Origin: Burkholderia plantarii
Lineage (GTDB): Bacteria > Pseudomonadota > Gammaproteobacteria > Burkholderiales > Burkholderiaceae
Direction: 5' to 3'
DNA length: 64,000 nt
NCBI RefSeq assembly: GCF_001411805.1
Contig: NZ_CP007213.1
Location: forward strand, 806,001-870,000
In this document: piece by piece, positions 46,892 through 56,353 of the stretch
How the letters are laid out: each line of letters begins with the position of its first letter
Numbering within the stretch: position 1 is the stretch's first letter
Translations under genes and position numbers: made by a program
Notes under the pieces: generated by a model
Databases searched by the model: none
What the model was told of the DNA's origin: nothing
The model's input: the letters and a program-made list of their open reading frames with translations, nothing else

Positions 46892-48145
46892 TCAGAACAC
46901 CGGCAGGCGGCCCTGCATCACGAGGATCTGGATCACGATGATGCCGAGCCCGGCCGCCGCCACGAGCCGGTGCGCGGCGGCGCCGCCGATGACGCGATAC
47001 GCGGGCTGGCAGGCGCCGAGCCGGCGGCGGTGCGTGCCGTCCATGCGGCGCAGCTTGATGAGCGCGGTGGCCGGGAACAGCACCGCCAGAATAGTCAGGA
47101 ATATCGCCGCGGCACCGAGCGCCATGACGAAACCCTTGGGGAACAGCAACACGAACGCGAATGGCGGCAAGTAGGTGACGCACGCCGTCTGGATCCGCTC
47201 GCGCAATTGGTCGCCGCGCCGCAGGCTGCCGGCCAGCGCGTCGAACAGGCCCAGCGAGACGCACAGGTAGGACGTGAACAGCGCGATCGACGAAAACGCC
47301 GAGAGCAGCGTGGGCACGCGCGGGCTGTTCGCGAGCAGGTGGAACTGGTCGAGGAACATGCCCACCGAGCCGTGGCAGTGCGAGATCGCCGAGAAGCTGG
47401 TCGCGCCGAAGCGCGGCAGCGTGCCGAGCGTGTTGAACACCCACAGCAGGTAGACGCCGAGCGGCAGCAGGCTGCCGGCCACGAACACGTTGCGCAGCAG
47501 GCGCGGCCGTTGCGGGCCGAGATACTTGACCATGCTCGGCACGCTGCTGTGGAAGCCGAACGCGGTGAGAAACACCGGCAGCGCGGCGAGCACGTATTTC
47601 GCGGCGTCGTCGCCGGCGCGCAGGTTGGTGCTCGACACATACGGCTGGATCGTGAGGCTCAGCAGCAGGAAGATCAGGATGTTCAGCGCGAACAGCAGGC
47701 GGTTGACGCGATCGACGGCGACGGTGCTGATGCAGACGATCGAGCCGATCAGCACGGTGAAGGCGGACGACAGCAGGGTCGGCGAGGCCGAGACGCCGAG
47801 ATAGTGATGCAGGTTGGAGGCGTAGGTGGAGCCGCCGCCGGAAATGTAGGCCGAGGACAGCGAATAGAGCAGCAACAGCAGGCTGGCGTTGATCACGTAC
47901 ATGCCCTTCGCGCCGAACAGCCGCTCGGCGATCGCGTCGAACCCGAAGCCGACGGGAAAGGACAGGCAGATCTCCAGCAGCATCAGGCCGGTGTAGCACA
48001 TCAGCGCCCAGATCAAGAGCAGCGCGATGCTCGCGTATTCGAAACCCATTCCTGCCGACATCAGCGGTAAAGCCAGCATGCCGGCGCCGAGCATGGTGCC
48101 GGAGAGCAGCAGGGTGGCGCCCAGTGCCTTGAAGCCGATTGGCAT
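46892..48145 (-). CDS. aromatic amino acid permease (HAAAP family, TyrP/Mtr type)
   Basis: This 417-residue transporter has about 11 membrane helices. The start, MPIGFKALGATLLLSGTMLG followed by AGMLALPL, is the HAAAP signature (Mtr, TnaB, TyrP). These are proton symporters for tyrosine or tryptophan. It lies between tyrS and the tyrosine decarboxylase gene on the same strand, so tyrosine uptake is the natural reading. Confidence 0.88.
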   Translation of the reverse strand: MPIGFKALGATLLLSGTMLGAGMLALPLMSAGMGFEYASIALLLIWALMCYTGLMLLEICLSFPVGFGFDAIAERLFGAKGMYVINASLLLLLYSLSSAYISGGGSTYASNLHHYLGVSASPTLLSSAFTVLIGSIVCISTVAVDRVNRLLFALNILIFLLLSLTIQPYVSSTNLRAGDDAAKYVLAALPVFLTAFGFHSSVPSMVKYLGPQRPRLLRNVFVAGSLLPLGVYLLWVFNTLGTLPRFGATSFSAISHCHGSVGMFLDQFHLLANSPRVPTLLSAFSSIALFTSYLCVSLGLFDALAGSLRRGDQLRERIQTACVTYLPPFAFVLLFPKGFVMALGAAAIFLTILAVLFPATALIKLRRMDGTHRRRLGACQPAYRVIGGAAAHRLVAAAGLGIIVIQILVMQGRLPVF

Positions 48146-48308
48146 GATGAATCCTTGGGCCGCCTCGCGCCGTGGCGCGGGGTGGAGAAAAGTGAGGCGC
48201 GGCGGGGCCGCCCGCAGGGGCGGCGCGCCGGGCCGGGGAACCGCTCCCGGTGGACTGCCCGGGAGCGGTGGGGGCTCGGAATGAACTCAGGCCGGGTTCA
48301 GCGTGGGC

Positions 48309-50246
48309 TCAGGCCGGCACCAGCGGCGAGTTGAAGAGGGCGTTTTCCTTCTCTTCCATGTCGACGATCTGCCGGAGCTTGGCCGTGAACACCTCGCGCA
48401 GTTCGTCCCAGTACGCGTCGAAGTCATCGGGCTTGGCCAGACAATGCGTCATCACGGCCGCGCGCAGGATGTAGACGCTCTCGACCTCGTCCCACTCGGC
48501 ACGGCTGAAGCCGCGTTCCAGCACGTAGTGCAGCGGGGCGTGGCCGTATTCCTCGACGCTCAGCGAAGTGGACGACGTGAGGAAGTCGTTCGCGTAAGTG
48601 CGGCCCGACGCATACGAGCAGATCTCGTACATGCGCTTGTTCAGGCGGTTGTGGTCTTCCAGGCTGCCGTTGCCGATTTCCTTGAACGTGAAGTTGACCA
48701 TGTGGAAGTCGGGATGCATGACCGGGCGCACCTCGAACCGGCGCTCGCCGATCACGAACGGCGGCGCGCTGGCGAGGCGCCGCGCGAACCAGTCGGCGGC
48801 GACGATGCCGCGCGCGATCACGCGGCCGTAGCCGGAGATGTTGAGCGGCACCAGCCGGTGGGCTGCCCAGACCGCAGCGGCCGTGGCGCCGGCCTTCGAG
48901 CCTTCCATGATCGAGGAGCCGAGCACGACCTGCGCTTCGGTGTCGGCTTCCTCGGCCACTTCCTCGAACACGTAGGCGGCGTGGTACGACACCAGATCGA
49001 CGATGCGCTTGTCCTTCATGCAGATCGCGCCGGCCGAGTAGGGCACGTAGCCGACCTTGTGCGGATCGACGGTGATCGAATCGGCCTCTTCCATCGCCTT
49101 GAAGCCGTCGTACACGGCGCGCTTCGGCCAGACCACGCCGTCCGGCACGATGCCGTCGGCGCGGTAGCGGGCGATCAGCGCGTCGTATTCCATGAACCGG
49201 TCCTGCTCGTCGAGGAACATCGAACGCACGTAGCCGCCGTAGGCCGCGTCGACGTGGACGTAGAACGACACGCCGTGCCGCGCCTCGCATTCGGCGCGCA
49301 GCTTGATCACTTCGTCGACGCGGTCGATCGAGCCTTCCTCGGTGGTGCCCACCACCGACACCACGGCCAGGATCGGGCTGCCCTGCTCGATCAGCTCGAA
49401 CACGATTTCACGCATCCGCGCCACGTCGGTCCGGTAGTTCTCGTCCACCGGCAGCGGCACGATCATGTCCTGGCCGATGCCGAGCACGTCCATCGCCTTC
49501 ATCCACGAGTAGTGCTTCGATTGGGGCACCAGGATCTTGCCGAGCGTGGCCGGCTTCACGCCCGCGCCACGGCACGACAGCGCGCGCACTTCCTCGAACA
49601 GGCCGCGCTTCTTCAGCTCGTCGGTCAGGTCGAGGATCGCGGCGGGCCGCATGTTGAGCAGCTCGCGCTCGCTCATGCCGGCCACCAGGTCGCGCGCTTT
49701 TTCGTGCTGCGCGATGGCGAGCGGCATGGTCTTCAGGTTGCGGGCCACCCACACGCCTTCATAGTTCGCCACGGTGCCGCCGGAGGTGATGTGCCCCCAC
49801 GCGCGCTTCGGGTCGTAGCCGAACATCCGGCACAGATCGTTGCCGGCCTCGATCTCGAGCCCGGTGGTGGTGGGCGAGGCCTCGTGCGCGCAGTTGTTCG
49901 GGTTGTACATCATCGTCATCACGTAGGCGAGGTTGGAAACCATCAGCGTGTCGGCGTTCATGTGCCCGAGGTAGCGCGGCGAGAACCACGGCACCGAGGT
50001 GTTCTTCAGCTTCGACGAGAGCTGGCGCAGGATGCCTTCGGTGCGATACAGGGTCTGGCGGAAGTCCGGCGCGTGCTGCTCGACGGGTGTGACCAGCGCC
50101 GGATCTTCCGGATGGAAGTCGGTACGCCAGTGCATGTGCTCGCTCACGGCGTAGCCCACCATTTCCTTGAAAAACACGCTGTTTTCGGACTTCGGACCCA
50201 GGAACAGTGCGTCGACGTTGAGGTTGGATTGTTGTTTGTCAGTCAT
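48309..50246 (-). CDS. tdc: tyrosine decarboxylase (PLP-dependent)
   Basis: This 645-residue group II decarboxylase closely follows the tyrosine decarboxylases of Enterococcus and Lactobacillus across its whole length. Shared blocks include LNVDALFLGPKSEN at the N-terminus, SVPWFSPRYLGHMNADTLM, LVPQSKHYSWMKA, YVHVDAAYGGYVRSMFLDE and SITVDPHKVGYVPYSAG, where K397 binds PLP. The enzyme converts tyrosine to tyramine and CO2, consuming a proton. The start at 50246 was chosen because the upstream frame reads back into the antiporter gene. Activity on phenylalanine or DOPA is also possible. Confidence 0.9.
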   Translation of the reverse strand: MTDKQQSNLNVDALFLGPKSENSVFFKEMVGYAVSEHMHWRTDFHPEDPALVTPVEQHAPDFRQTLYRTEGILRQLSSKLKNTSVPWFSPRYLGHMNADTLMVSNLAYVMTMMYNPNNCAHEASPTTTGLEIEAGNDLCRMFGYDPKRAWGHITSGGTVANYEGVWVARNLKTMPLAIAQHEKARDLVAGMSERELLNMRPAAILDLTDELKKRGLFEEVRALSCRGAGVKPATLGKILVPQSKHYSWMKAMDVLGIGQDMIVPLPVDENYRTDVARMREIVFELIEQGSPILAVVSVVGTTEEGSIDRVDEVIKLRAECEARHGVSFYVHVDAAYGGYVRSMFLDEQDRFMEYDALIARYRADGIVPDGVVWPKRAVYDGFKAMEEADSITVDPHKVGYVPYSAGAICMKDKRIVDLVSYHAAYVFEEVAEEADTEAQVVLGSSIMEGSKAGATAAAVWAAHRLVPLNISGYGRVIARGIVAADWFARRLASAPPFVIGERRFEVRPVMHPDFHMVNFTFKEIGNGSLEDHNRLNKRMYEICSYASGRTYANDFLTSSTSLSVEEYGHAPLHYVLERGFSRAEWDEVESVYILRAAVMTHCLAKPDDFDAYWDELREVFTAKLRQIVDMEEKENALFNSPLVPA

Positions 50247-50299
50247 TTTGGACACCTTGCTAATAAAACGGGATCGGACGAATGCGGTTGCGTGCCTGC

Positions 50300-51775
50300 T
50301 TACTTGCGGTGGCGCGTGGGCACCACCACGCGGGCGGGCGCCACGTCCGGCCGGACGGCCGGTGCCGCGAGGCGGCTGCGCCGGCTCTTCTGGCCGTACG
50401 CGTAGACGAGGAACGGAATCACCAGCATCACCAGCAGGCCGATCAGCTGAAATTCCACGTACTGGCTGCGCGCGCCCTGGAACGTGCCCGGCGGAACGAA
50501 GCCGAGGTAACCGGCCAGCAGCGAGACGGCGAGGCCGAGGCCGGCGCAGATCCACATGCCGAGGTTGCCGCCCGGCACCTTGAAGCTGCGCGCCACGTCG
50601 GGGCGCTTGTAGCGCAGATGGATGGCCGCCGCGAACATGAACAGGTAGGCCACCAGATAGACCAGCCCGGTCAGCCCCATCAACATGAAGTAGAAGTTGT
50701 CGACGTTCGGCATCACCGTGATCAGCACGCCGACCAGCGTGATGGCGAATGCCTGGATCAGCACCAGCGTCACCGGCACGCCGTGGGCGTTGGACTTCTG
50801 CAGGAACGCGGGCAGCGCGCCGGAGTTGGCGGTGGCCTGCAGGCCGCGGACCGGGCCGAGCACCCACGAGTTGACCTGCCCGACCAGGCCGAGGCCGACG
50901 CAGAGCGCCATCACGGGCGCGAGCCACGGCATGCCCCACTGGCGGAAGTAGAGGTCGAAGGCCTGCATCAGGCCGGCCGTCATCGAGATCTGCTGCTTCG
51001 GGATCGCCACGAAGATGGCGGCCGAACCGATCACGGAGAGCAGCACCATGACGATCGACACGAGGATGATGGCGATCGGGTAGTTGCGGCGCGCGTCCTT
51101 GATGGACGATACGTTGGAGGCCGAGACCTCCATGCCCATCACGACGAACACGAAGCCGATGAAGAGCCCCATCGTGCCGCTGTCGCTGAAGCTGGGGATC
51201 AGGTTGCTCCAGGTCCACGAGACGTCGGTCATGATCGGATGGCCGGCCAGCACATAGGTGATGCCGCAGCCGATCAGCAGCACGCCGGGCAGGAACACGC
51301 CGAGGCTCACGCAGACCGTCGAGACCCAGCCGAGCGTCTTCACGCCGCGCATGTTGACGAGCGTGCAGCCCCACCAGATGCCGAGGATCATCGCCAGCAT
51401 GTAGAACTTGTTGCTGGCGAGCGCCGGGTCGAACACGTAGGCGAAGGTGGCCGCGATCACCATGATGATCGAGGTCATGCCGAACACCATCTGGATCCAC
51501 TGCATCCAGACGGCCACGAAGCCGATCCGCTCGCCGAACGCCTCGCGCACCCAGATGAAGATGCCGCCGTCCTGCGGCCACGCGGTGGCGAGTTCGGCCG
51601 AGACCAGCGCGGTGGGCACGAGGAACAGCAGTGCGGAGGCCAGCGTCAGGAAAAGCGTCGTCATGCCGGGCTGGGCCGTCATCGGCAGCGTGCGGACGCT
51701 GACGACCACGGCGGCCGTGATCATGACGAAGGTGAAAACCCCGATCTTGGCGGGGGGTTTGGTATCTGTCGTCAT
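50300..51775 (-). CDS. amino acid/amine antiporter (APC family, GadC/TyrP-antiporter like)
   Basis: This 491-residue APC-superfamily transporter has 12 predicted helices. TYVLAGHPIMTDVSWTW and MGMEVSASNVSSIKDARRNY resemble the glutamate:GABA antiporter branch, and clusters with tyrosine decarboxylase typically carry a tyrosine:tyramine exchanger of this type. Electrogenic exchange plus decarboxylation would give acid resistance or proton-motive force. It heads the minus-strand operon, 53 bp before the decarboxylase gene, and has the ATTTCGAAAT element about 46 bp upstream. Confidence 0.87.
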   Translation of the reverse strand: MTTDTKPPAKIGVFTFVMITAAVVVSVRTLPMTAQPGMTTLFLTLASALLFLVPTALVSAELATAWPQDGGIFIWVREAFGERIGFVAVWMQWIQMVFGMTSIIMVIAATFAYVFDPALASNKFYMLAMILGIWWGCTLVNMRGVKTLGWVSTVCVSLGVFLPGVLLIGCGITYVLAGHPIMTDVSWTWSNLIPSFSDSGTMGLFIGFVFVVMGMEVSASNVSSIKDARRNYPIAIILVSIVMVLLSVIGSAAIFVAIPKQQISMTAGLMQAFDLYFRQWGMPWLAPVMALCVGLGLVGQVNSWVLGPVRGLQATANSGALPAFLQKSNAHGVPVTLVLIQAFAITLVGVLITVMPNVDNFYFMLMGLTGLVYLVAYLFMFAAAIHLRYKRPDVARSFKVPGGNLGMWICAGLGLAVSLLAGYLGFVPPGTFQGARSQYVEFQLIGLLVMLVIPFLVYAYGQKSRRSRLAAPAVRPDVAPARVVVPTRHRK

Positions 51776-51810
51776 TACCTTACTCCATCGATTTTTTATG
51801 CTTGAACGTA

Positions 51811-51838
51811 AATTTCAAAAATTTCGAAATTCAGGAAA
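51811..51838 (-). promoter_or_regulatory. ATTTCGAAAT element upstream of the antiporter operon
   Basis: The perfect palindrome ATTTCGAAAT at 51821-51830 lies 46 bp before the antiporter start. Read towards the gene, its flanks (GAATTTCGAAATTTTTGAAA) match those of the copy upstream of the divergent porin. It is a candidate operator shared by both transcription units. Confidence 0.55.
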
Positions 51839-52386
51839 AGGATAGGCCCCTCACCGATCCGGAGCATGATCTCCGTCAAGTTTTTGAAAGGAACGGTGCC
51901 TTGCTGGCGGCCTGCCTGGACGTTCCGGAGCCGCCATGGGCGGTGAAATCGGCGCGGGGCGGGGCGATGCGGCGATGGCTGCGCGACAGGCGCTGGATGC
52001 GTGGTTGATTGCCGCAGATCCGCCGTCTGGCCGGCGGAGCGCCTCTCGACGAGGCCGCAGGCCCATGAGGCGAGCGGCTTCGGCGCGCGTGGGGGTCGGT
52101 CGCGGCTGATCGTGCCGCGGATGGGCGAGTCGTCGCCCGTTCAGGTTGGCGAGATGCGGCAATTTGCCCATTTCCGGATCCGTCGCCCGGGCAGGGTGGG
52201 CACGCTCTCGTTCATCATCTTGCGCAAATTGATGCGCAAAAACCTTCTAATTATCTGCAACGTCGGCTTTCACGCTTTTGGCTGGTCGCGTCGCGTGGCT
52301 TTTTCCCACCTTCTCCACTCGATGACGCTTCGCCGCGCGTCTTTTTCGACATTGATGCAGGTCAGCTTACAAAACGTCGACGACGT

Positions 52387-52416
52387 TACGATATTTCGAA
52401 ATTTTCGATTTCAACG
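52387..52416 (+). promoter_or_regulatory. ATTTCGAAAT element upstream of the porin
   Basis: The palindrome ATTTCGAAAT at 52393-52402 lies 61 bp before the porin start. Read towards the gene it continues GATATTTCGAAATTTTCGAT and, like the antiporter copy, reaches an ACGTT at the same distance. Same relative orientation at two divergent promoters supports a shared regulator. Confidence 0.55.
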
Positions 52417-52463
52417 TTTTATTCATAAAAATCGATCGAACCGCGATTCCAGAAGGGGGTTTC

Positions 52464-53546
52464 ATGAAAAAGTCCGTGCTCGCGCTCGGTGCGGCGCTGC
52501 TCGCCGTCTCGGCGCAACCGGTCCTGGCGCAGGGCTCCGTGACGCTGTACGGGCTCGTCGACACCGCCGTGCGTTACCAGACCCATGCCGACGCGAACGG
52601 CGGCGGCCTCGTGTCGATGCGCGAAGGCGTGGTGACGCCGAGCCGCTGGGGCCTGAAGGGCGCCGAGGAACTGGGCGGCGGCACCCGCGCGATCTTCCGG
52701 CTCGAAAGCCAGTTCAACCTGCCCGCCGGCCAGCTGTCCACGGCGGGCCTGCTGTTTCAGCGCAGCGCCTTCGTCGGGCTGTCGAACGACCGCTACGGCA
52801 CGATCACGCTCGGCCGCCAGCAGACCCCGTTCTTCGACATGATGGGCGGCGGGTACGACCCGTTGACCGTCGCCGACTACTGGCAGGACTGCTGGGTGTT
52901 CAACCCGGTCGGCCGGCACCTGTTCACGAACAGCTCGGTAAAGTACGACGGCCGCTTCGGCGCGCTGCACCTGGAAGGAATGTACGGCTTCGGCGGCGTG
53001 CCGGGCCGCGCCGGCGAAGGCAGCATGGTGGGCGTGAGCGCGGAGTACGGGTTCGGCGCGCTGTCGACGGACGTCGGCTTCGAGCAGAACGACGTGGCCG
53101 GCAAGAAGTTTCAGATCGTCAACGTGAGCGCCATCTACACCTTCACGCCGACGCTGCGCGTGATGGCCGGCTGGCTGCATTCGCAGGACAACACCGGCCT
53201 GACCGATTCCGACTCGCTGCAGCCGGGCGCCGCCGCGCTGCCGCGCGTGAGCCCGAACCGCATCGACGACAACGTCTACCTCGGCGCGAAGTGGCAGGCC
53301 ACCGCGCCGCTCGCGATCACGCTGGTCGGCTACGGCGGCCACGCGCGCAACGCGGCGCGGCGCGACGGCTCGCTCGGCAGCGGCACCAACTACTCGGCCA
53401 CGCTGCTCGCCGAGTACGCGCTGTCCAGGCGCACCGAAATCTACGGCTCGGTCGATTTCACCCATGGCAGCGGCAGCTATCGCGCCGACTACCCGGGCCG
53501 CAGCAACCAGACGGGCCTCGCCATCGGCCTGCGCAACGTGTTCTGA
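52464..53546 (+). CDS. outer-membrane porin (OmpC-type, Gram-negative porin family)
   Basis: This 360-residue precursor has a signal peptide (ALLAVSAQPVLAQ), the betaproteobacterial porin start GSVTLYGLVDTAVRYQTHAD, SRWGLKGAEELGGG near residue 55 and a final TGLAIGLRNVF with terminal Phe for BAM recognition. It forms a trimeric outer-membrane channel. It is divergent from the tyramine operon across a 690-bp region and shares the ATTTCGAAAT element with it, so it may admit tyrosine or related substrates. Confidence 0.9.
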   Translation: MKKSVLALGAALLAVSAQPVLAQGSVTLYGLVDTAVRYQTHADANGGGLVSMREGVVTPSRWGLKGAEELGGGTRAIFRLESQFNLPAGQLSTAGLLFQRSAFVGLSNDRYGTITLGRQQTPFFDMMGGGYDPLTVADYWQDCWVFNPVGRHLFTNSSVKYDGRFGALHLEGMYGFGGVPGRAGEGSMVGVSAEYGFGALSTDVGFEQNDVAGKKFQIVNVSAIYTFTPTLRVMAGWLHSQDNTGLTDSDSLQPGAAALPRVSPNRIDDNVYLGAKWQATAPLAITLVGYGGHARNAARRDGSLGSGTNYSATLLAEYALSRRTEIYGSVDFTHGSGSYRADYPGRSNQTGLAIGLRNVF

Positions 53547-53553
53547 GCGCGCC

Positions 53554-54783
53554 ATGGATACCTCGCCCTGTTCCCGGAGCCGCGCGCTCATCCTTACCCT
53601 CATGCTCGCCGCCGTGGCCGCGGCGCTGCTGGCCGGCACGCGGCCGGCGGCGGCGCAGAGCAGCGTCACGCTGTACGGCTCGGTCGACGCTGGCGTGATC
53701 TATTCGACCAATCAGCAAAGCCCCGCCGGCGGCGGCCACGGCGTGGAGATCGGCGGCGGCTACCTGATGCCCTCGCGCTGGGGCCTGATGGGCAGCGAGC
53801 CGCTGGGCGGCAGCCTGAAGGCCGTGTTCGCGCTGGAAAACCAGTTCCTCACCGGCAACGGCGCGATGCTGCAGGCCGGCTCGCTGTTCGACCGACAGGC
53901 CTGGGTGGGCTTGAGCGACAGCCGCTGGGGCACGCTTGGTTTCGGCCGCCAGTACGACTCGTATTCGGACTTCCTCGGCGTCTACGCCTCGAGCAACAGC
54001 TGGTCGACGCCGTATGGCTCGCACTTCGGCGACATCGACAACCTGAACGAGGCGTTCAACATGAACAACGCCGTCAAGTTCACGAGCGCGTCGCTGGGCG
54101 GCTTCACGTTCGGCGGCACCTTCGCGTTCGGCGGCCGGGCCGGACAGTTCGCGGCGGCGCGCGGCTATGCGGTGGCGGCCGCGTACACGCATGGTCCGTT
54201 CTCGATCGGCGCCGGCTACATGACGCAGAATGCCCCGCGCAACACGGTGCTGGGCGGCGAGAACGGCTACTTCGGCGACCTGGCCTGCTCGAATGCCGGC
54301 GCGATGTTCTGCCGGCTGCAGGACGCGGCGACCATCAAGGCCGCCGGCATCGGCGCCTCGCTCGCGATGGGCAAGGCCAACGTGGCGCTGGTCTACACCC
54401 ACACGAAGCTGGAGGACAGCGCGTATTTCGCCAGCGCCGCGCGGCCCGACGGCCGGTCGGTGGCGTTCGACAGCGCGGAGCTGAACGCCACCTATGCGCT
54501 GTCGAGCGACTGGAGCGTGGGCGCGGCCTACATCTTCAATCGCGCGCAGGTGTCGGACGGCGGCACCACGCTGATCCACCAGATGAATCTCGGCACCACC
54601 TACGCACTGTCGAAACGCACCGCGCTGTACGGCGTGGCGATCGGGCAGGTCTCGGGCGGCGCGGGGCTCGGCTACGACGGCGCGACCGGACGCAGCGTCA
54701 ACTACGCGCAGATCCCGAACCTGCAGAACAGCGGCTCGCGCCGGCAGCTGGCCGTGATGGGCGGGATTCGCGTGGTGTTCTGA
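53554..54783 (+). CDS. outer-membrane porin, second copy
   Basis: This 409-residue precursor has a signal peptide with an Ala-rich end (RPAAAQ), SSVTLYGSVDAGVIYSTNQ, the porin SRWGLMGSEPLGGSLKAVFA block and a terminal VMGGIRVVF. It begins 7 bp after the first porin stop, so the two are co-transcribed. They are different porins of the same family, with the second about 50 residues longer. Confidence 0.88.
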   Translation: MDTSPCSRSRALILTLMLAAVAAALLAGTRPAAAQSSVTLYGSVDAGVIYSTNQQSPAGGGHGVEIGGGYLMPSRWGLMGSEPLGGSLKAVFALENQFLTGNGAMLQAGSLFDRQAWVGLSDSRWGTLGFGRQYDSYSDFLGVYASSNSWSTPYGSHFGDIDNLNEAFNMNNAVKFTSASLGGFTFGGTFAFGGRAGQFAAARGYAVAAAYTHGPFSIGAGYMTQNAPRNTVLGGENGYFGDLACSNAGAMFCRLQDAATIKAAGIGASLAMGKANVALVYTHTKLEDSAYFASAARPDGRSVAFDSAELNATYALSSDWSVGAAYIFNRAQVSDGGTTLIHQMNLGTTYALSKRTALYGVAIGQVSGGAGLGYDGATGRSVNYAQIPNLQNSGSRRQLAVMGGIRVVF

Positions 54784-56353
54784 GCGCGCCGTCGGTGGCA
54801 ATTGGCTTATCGAGTCTCTCTCGAACGGCTCAAGGAAATGAGTGTTTCCGGCGCCGCCTGGCCAGTTTCGGGAAAGCGTCGTGAATCGACGCCGGGCACT
54901 CGAAACCGATCAGCATGCCGCGGCTCGCCGGGATCGCCCGAAGCCGGCGGGGCGAGCAACCGGACAGCAGGCGCAGCGGGTGCCGCCGATCGACGGCAGG
55001 AGCCGGTTGCGCTCGGAGCTTGCCGAACCGGGGCGGCCAGGCGGTGCCCGCGTGTCATCGAAGTCCCCCGGCCCACCGCAAATGAGCGGATCCTGGCAAG
55101 GCACCCCGAGCCACTACTCAGTGGTCCGAGCTATCGATGACCGCAGGCTCCGGACCGCGCGAAACAACCCGCGACTGCCGGGGCAAGCAGCGCTTCCCGA
55201 GAAGGCGGGATCAGGATGCCGAGCTCCTGGACCGGCGCCGAATGGTAGGTGGGCTCGCCGCGTTCCGCAGCCGTCCTCCAGGCTGGAAACTGTCTGAAGA
55301 AACGATGCAGGCTGGAAGAAATGCAGGAACTCCTCGTGAACTGCATTGGGATCTCCGCCTGAAAGCGATTGCGCTGGTGCGGCATCCAAAAGCCCGATTC
55401 CGTTTCACCAAACGGATTGTCGAAAGGTTCAATGTGGTTTTTGAGCTTTGATGCCTCTGCTGCGAGCCGCCCTCGCTGAACCATACCGGCTCATCCGAGC
55501 GAATGGTGGCTTCGATTGCCTGAACCGGGGGCTGCACCTGTCAGTAGGCGTTTGCGATGCATGTCGGCGTCGACGATTGATATGGGTGAATCAACTGATT
55601 ATTGAATCTGATCCCCGCTGCTAAAGCTGGCGACTTGCCAACGATCGAACGCCTTCGTATGCCGGCCCTCTCCTAGTCTGGCTCGGCGAATCCTTACATA
55701 ATGCCGAACCATCCAATACGGGAAATAATCCGGACCCGCTGCACCTGAATCGATCCTGGCGAAATTGCATCGGCATACATTAGTTCGCCGCCGAAAAAGA
55801 TCAAGGCACGGTGATGACAAACAGCCGATCCCGCGTCGCTGGAAAACAAAAATGCATAGCAGGATCGACCTTGCGACATACGAGAAAAATTCGCTATTGC
55901 ACCGCTATAAAACCGAATCATTTCAGGACAATGGCGTACGGCGCTCATTCGTGCTCCCGACGCGCTCCGGGGCGTGCCGACGCGCGCGAAAAAGCAGCGT
56001 GCTCAAGCATTTTGCACCGTTGATGCACGGTGACCTGTCGATTCGTATCGAGCGAAAAACTTCGGCGAGCCCTTAACCTATCCAGTCGGCATGCATCGTG
56101 CTTGCCGTGCCAGTCGATCATGATGCGCCGAGGTAACCCGCCGTAAGGAAATCCGTGACGACGATCAATGCGCTCGGCCCGCCAATCCTCGGATCGCATG
56201 CAATCACGCCCCGAATCCCGTCAATTGGTACCCCGCTACGCCCTTGACTAATTCCGTCAACAGCAAGGTGAAATCAGACGCCGACAACTTGAAGTGCAAT
56301 TTAGACGAATATGATGCGCCAAAGAAAATGTAACAAATTGTCAAAAGGCAGCG
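54784..56353. other. 1.6-kb gap, comparatively AT-rich, no supportable gene
   Basis: No intact gene was recognised on either strand. Sequence from about 55,300 to 56,350 is visibly richer in A and T than its surroundings, with many short open frames that lack family motifs or good starts. This could be a decayed foreign insertion or a long regulatory region ahead of the AraC-type gene. Confidence 0.45.

Noticed and set aside
52393..52402. Reading the ATTTCGAAAT element as a plant-inducible (TTCG-N-TTCG) promoter box
   Set aside because: The two TTCG cores are only a few bases apart, not 15-16 bp as required for HrpX/HrpB-type boxes.
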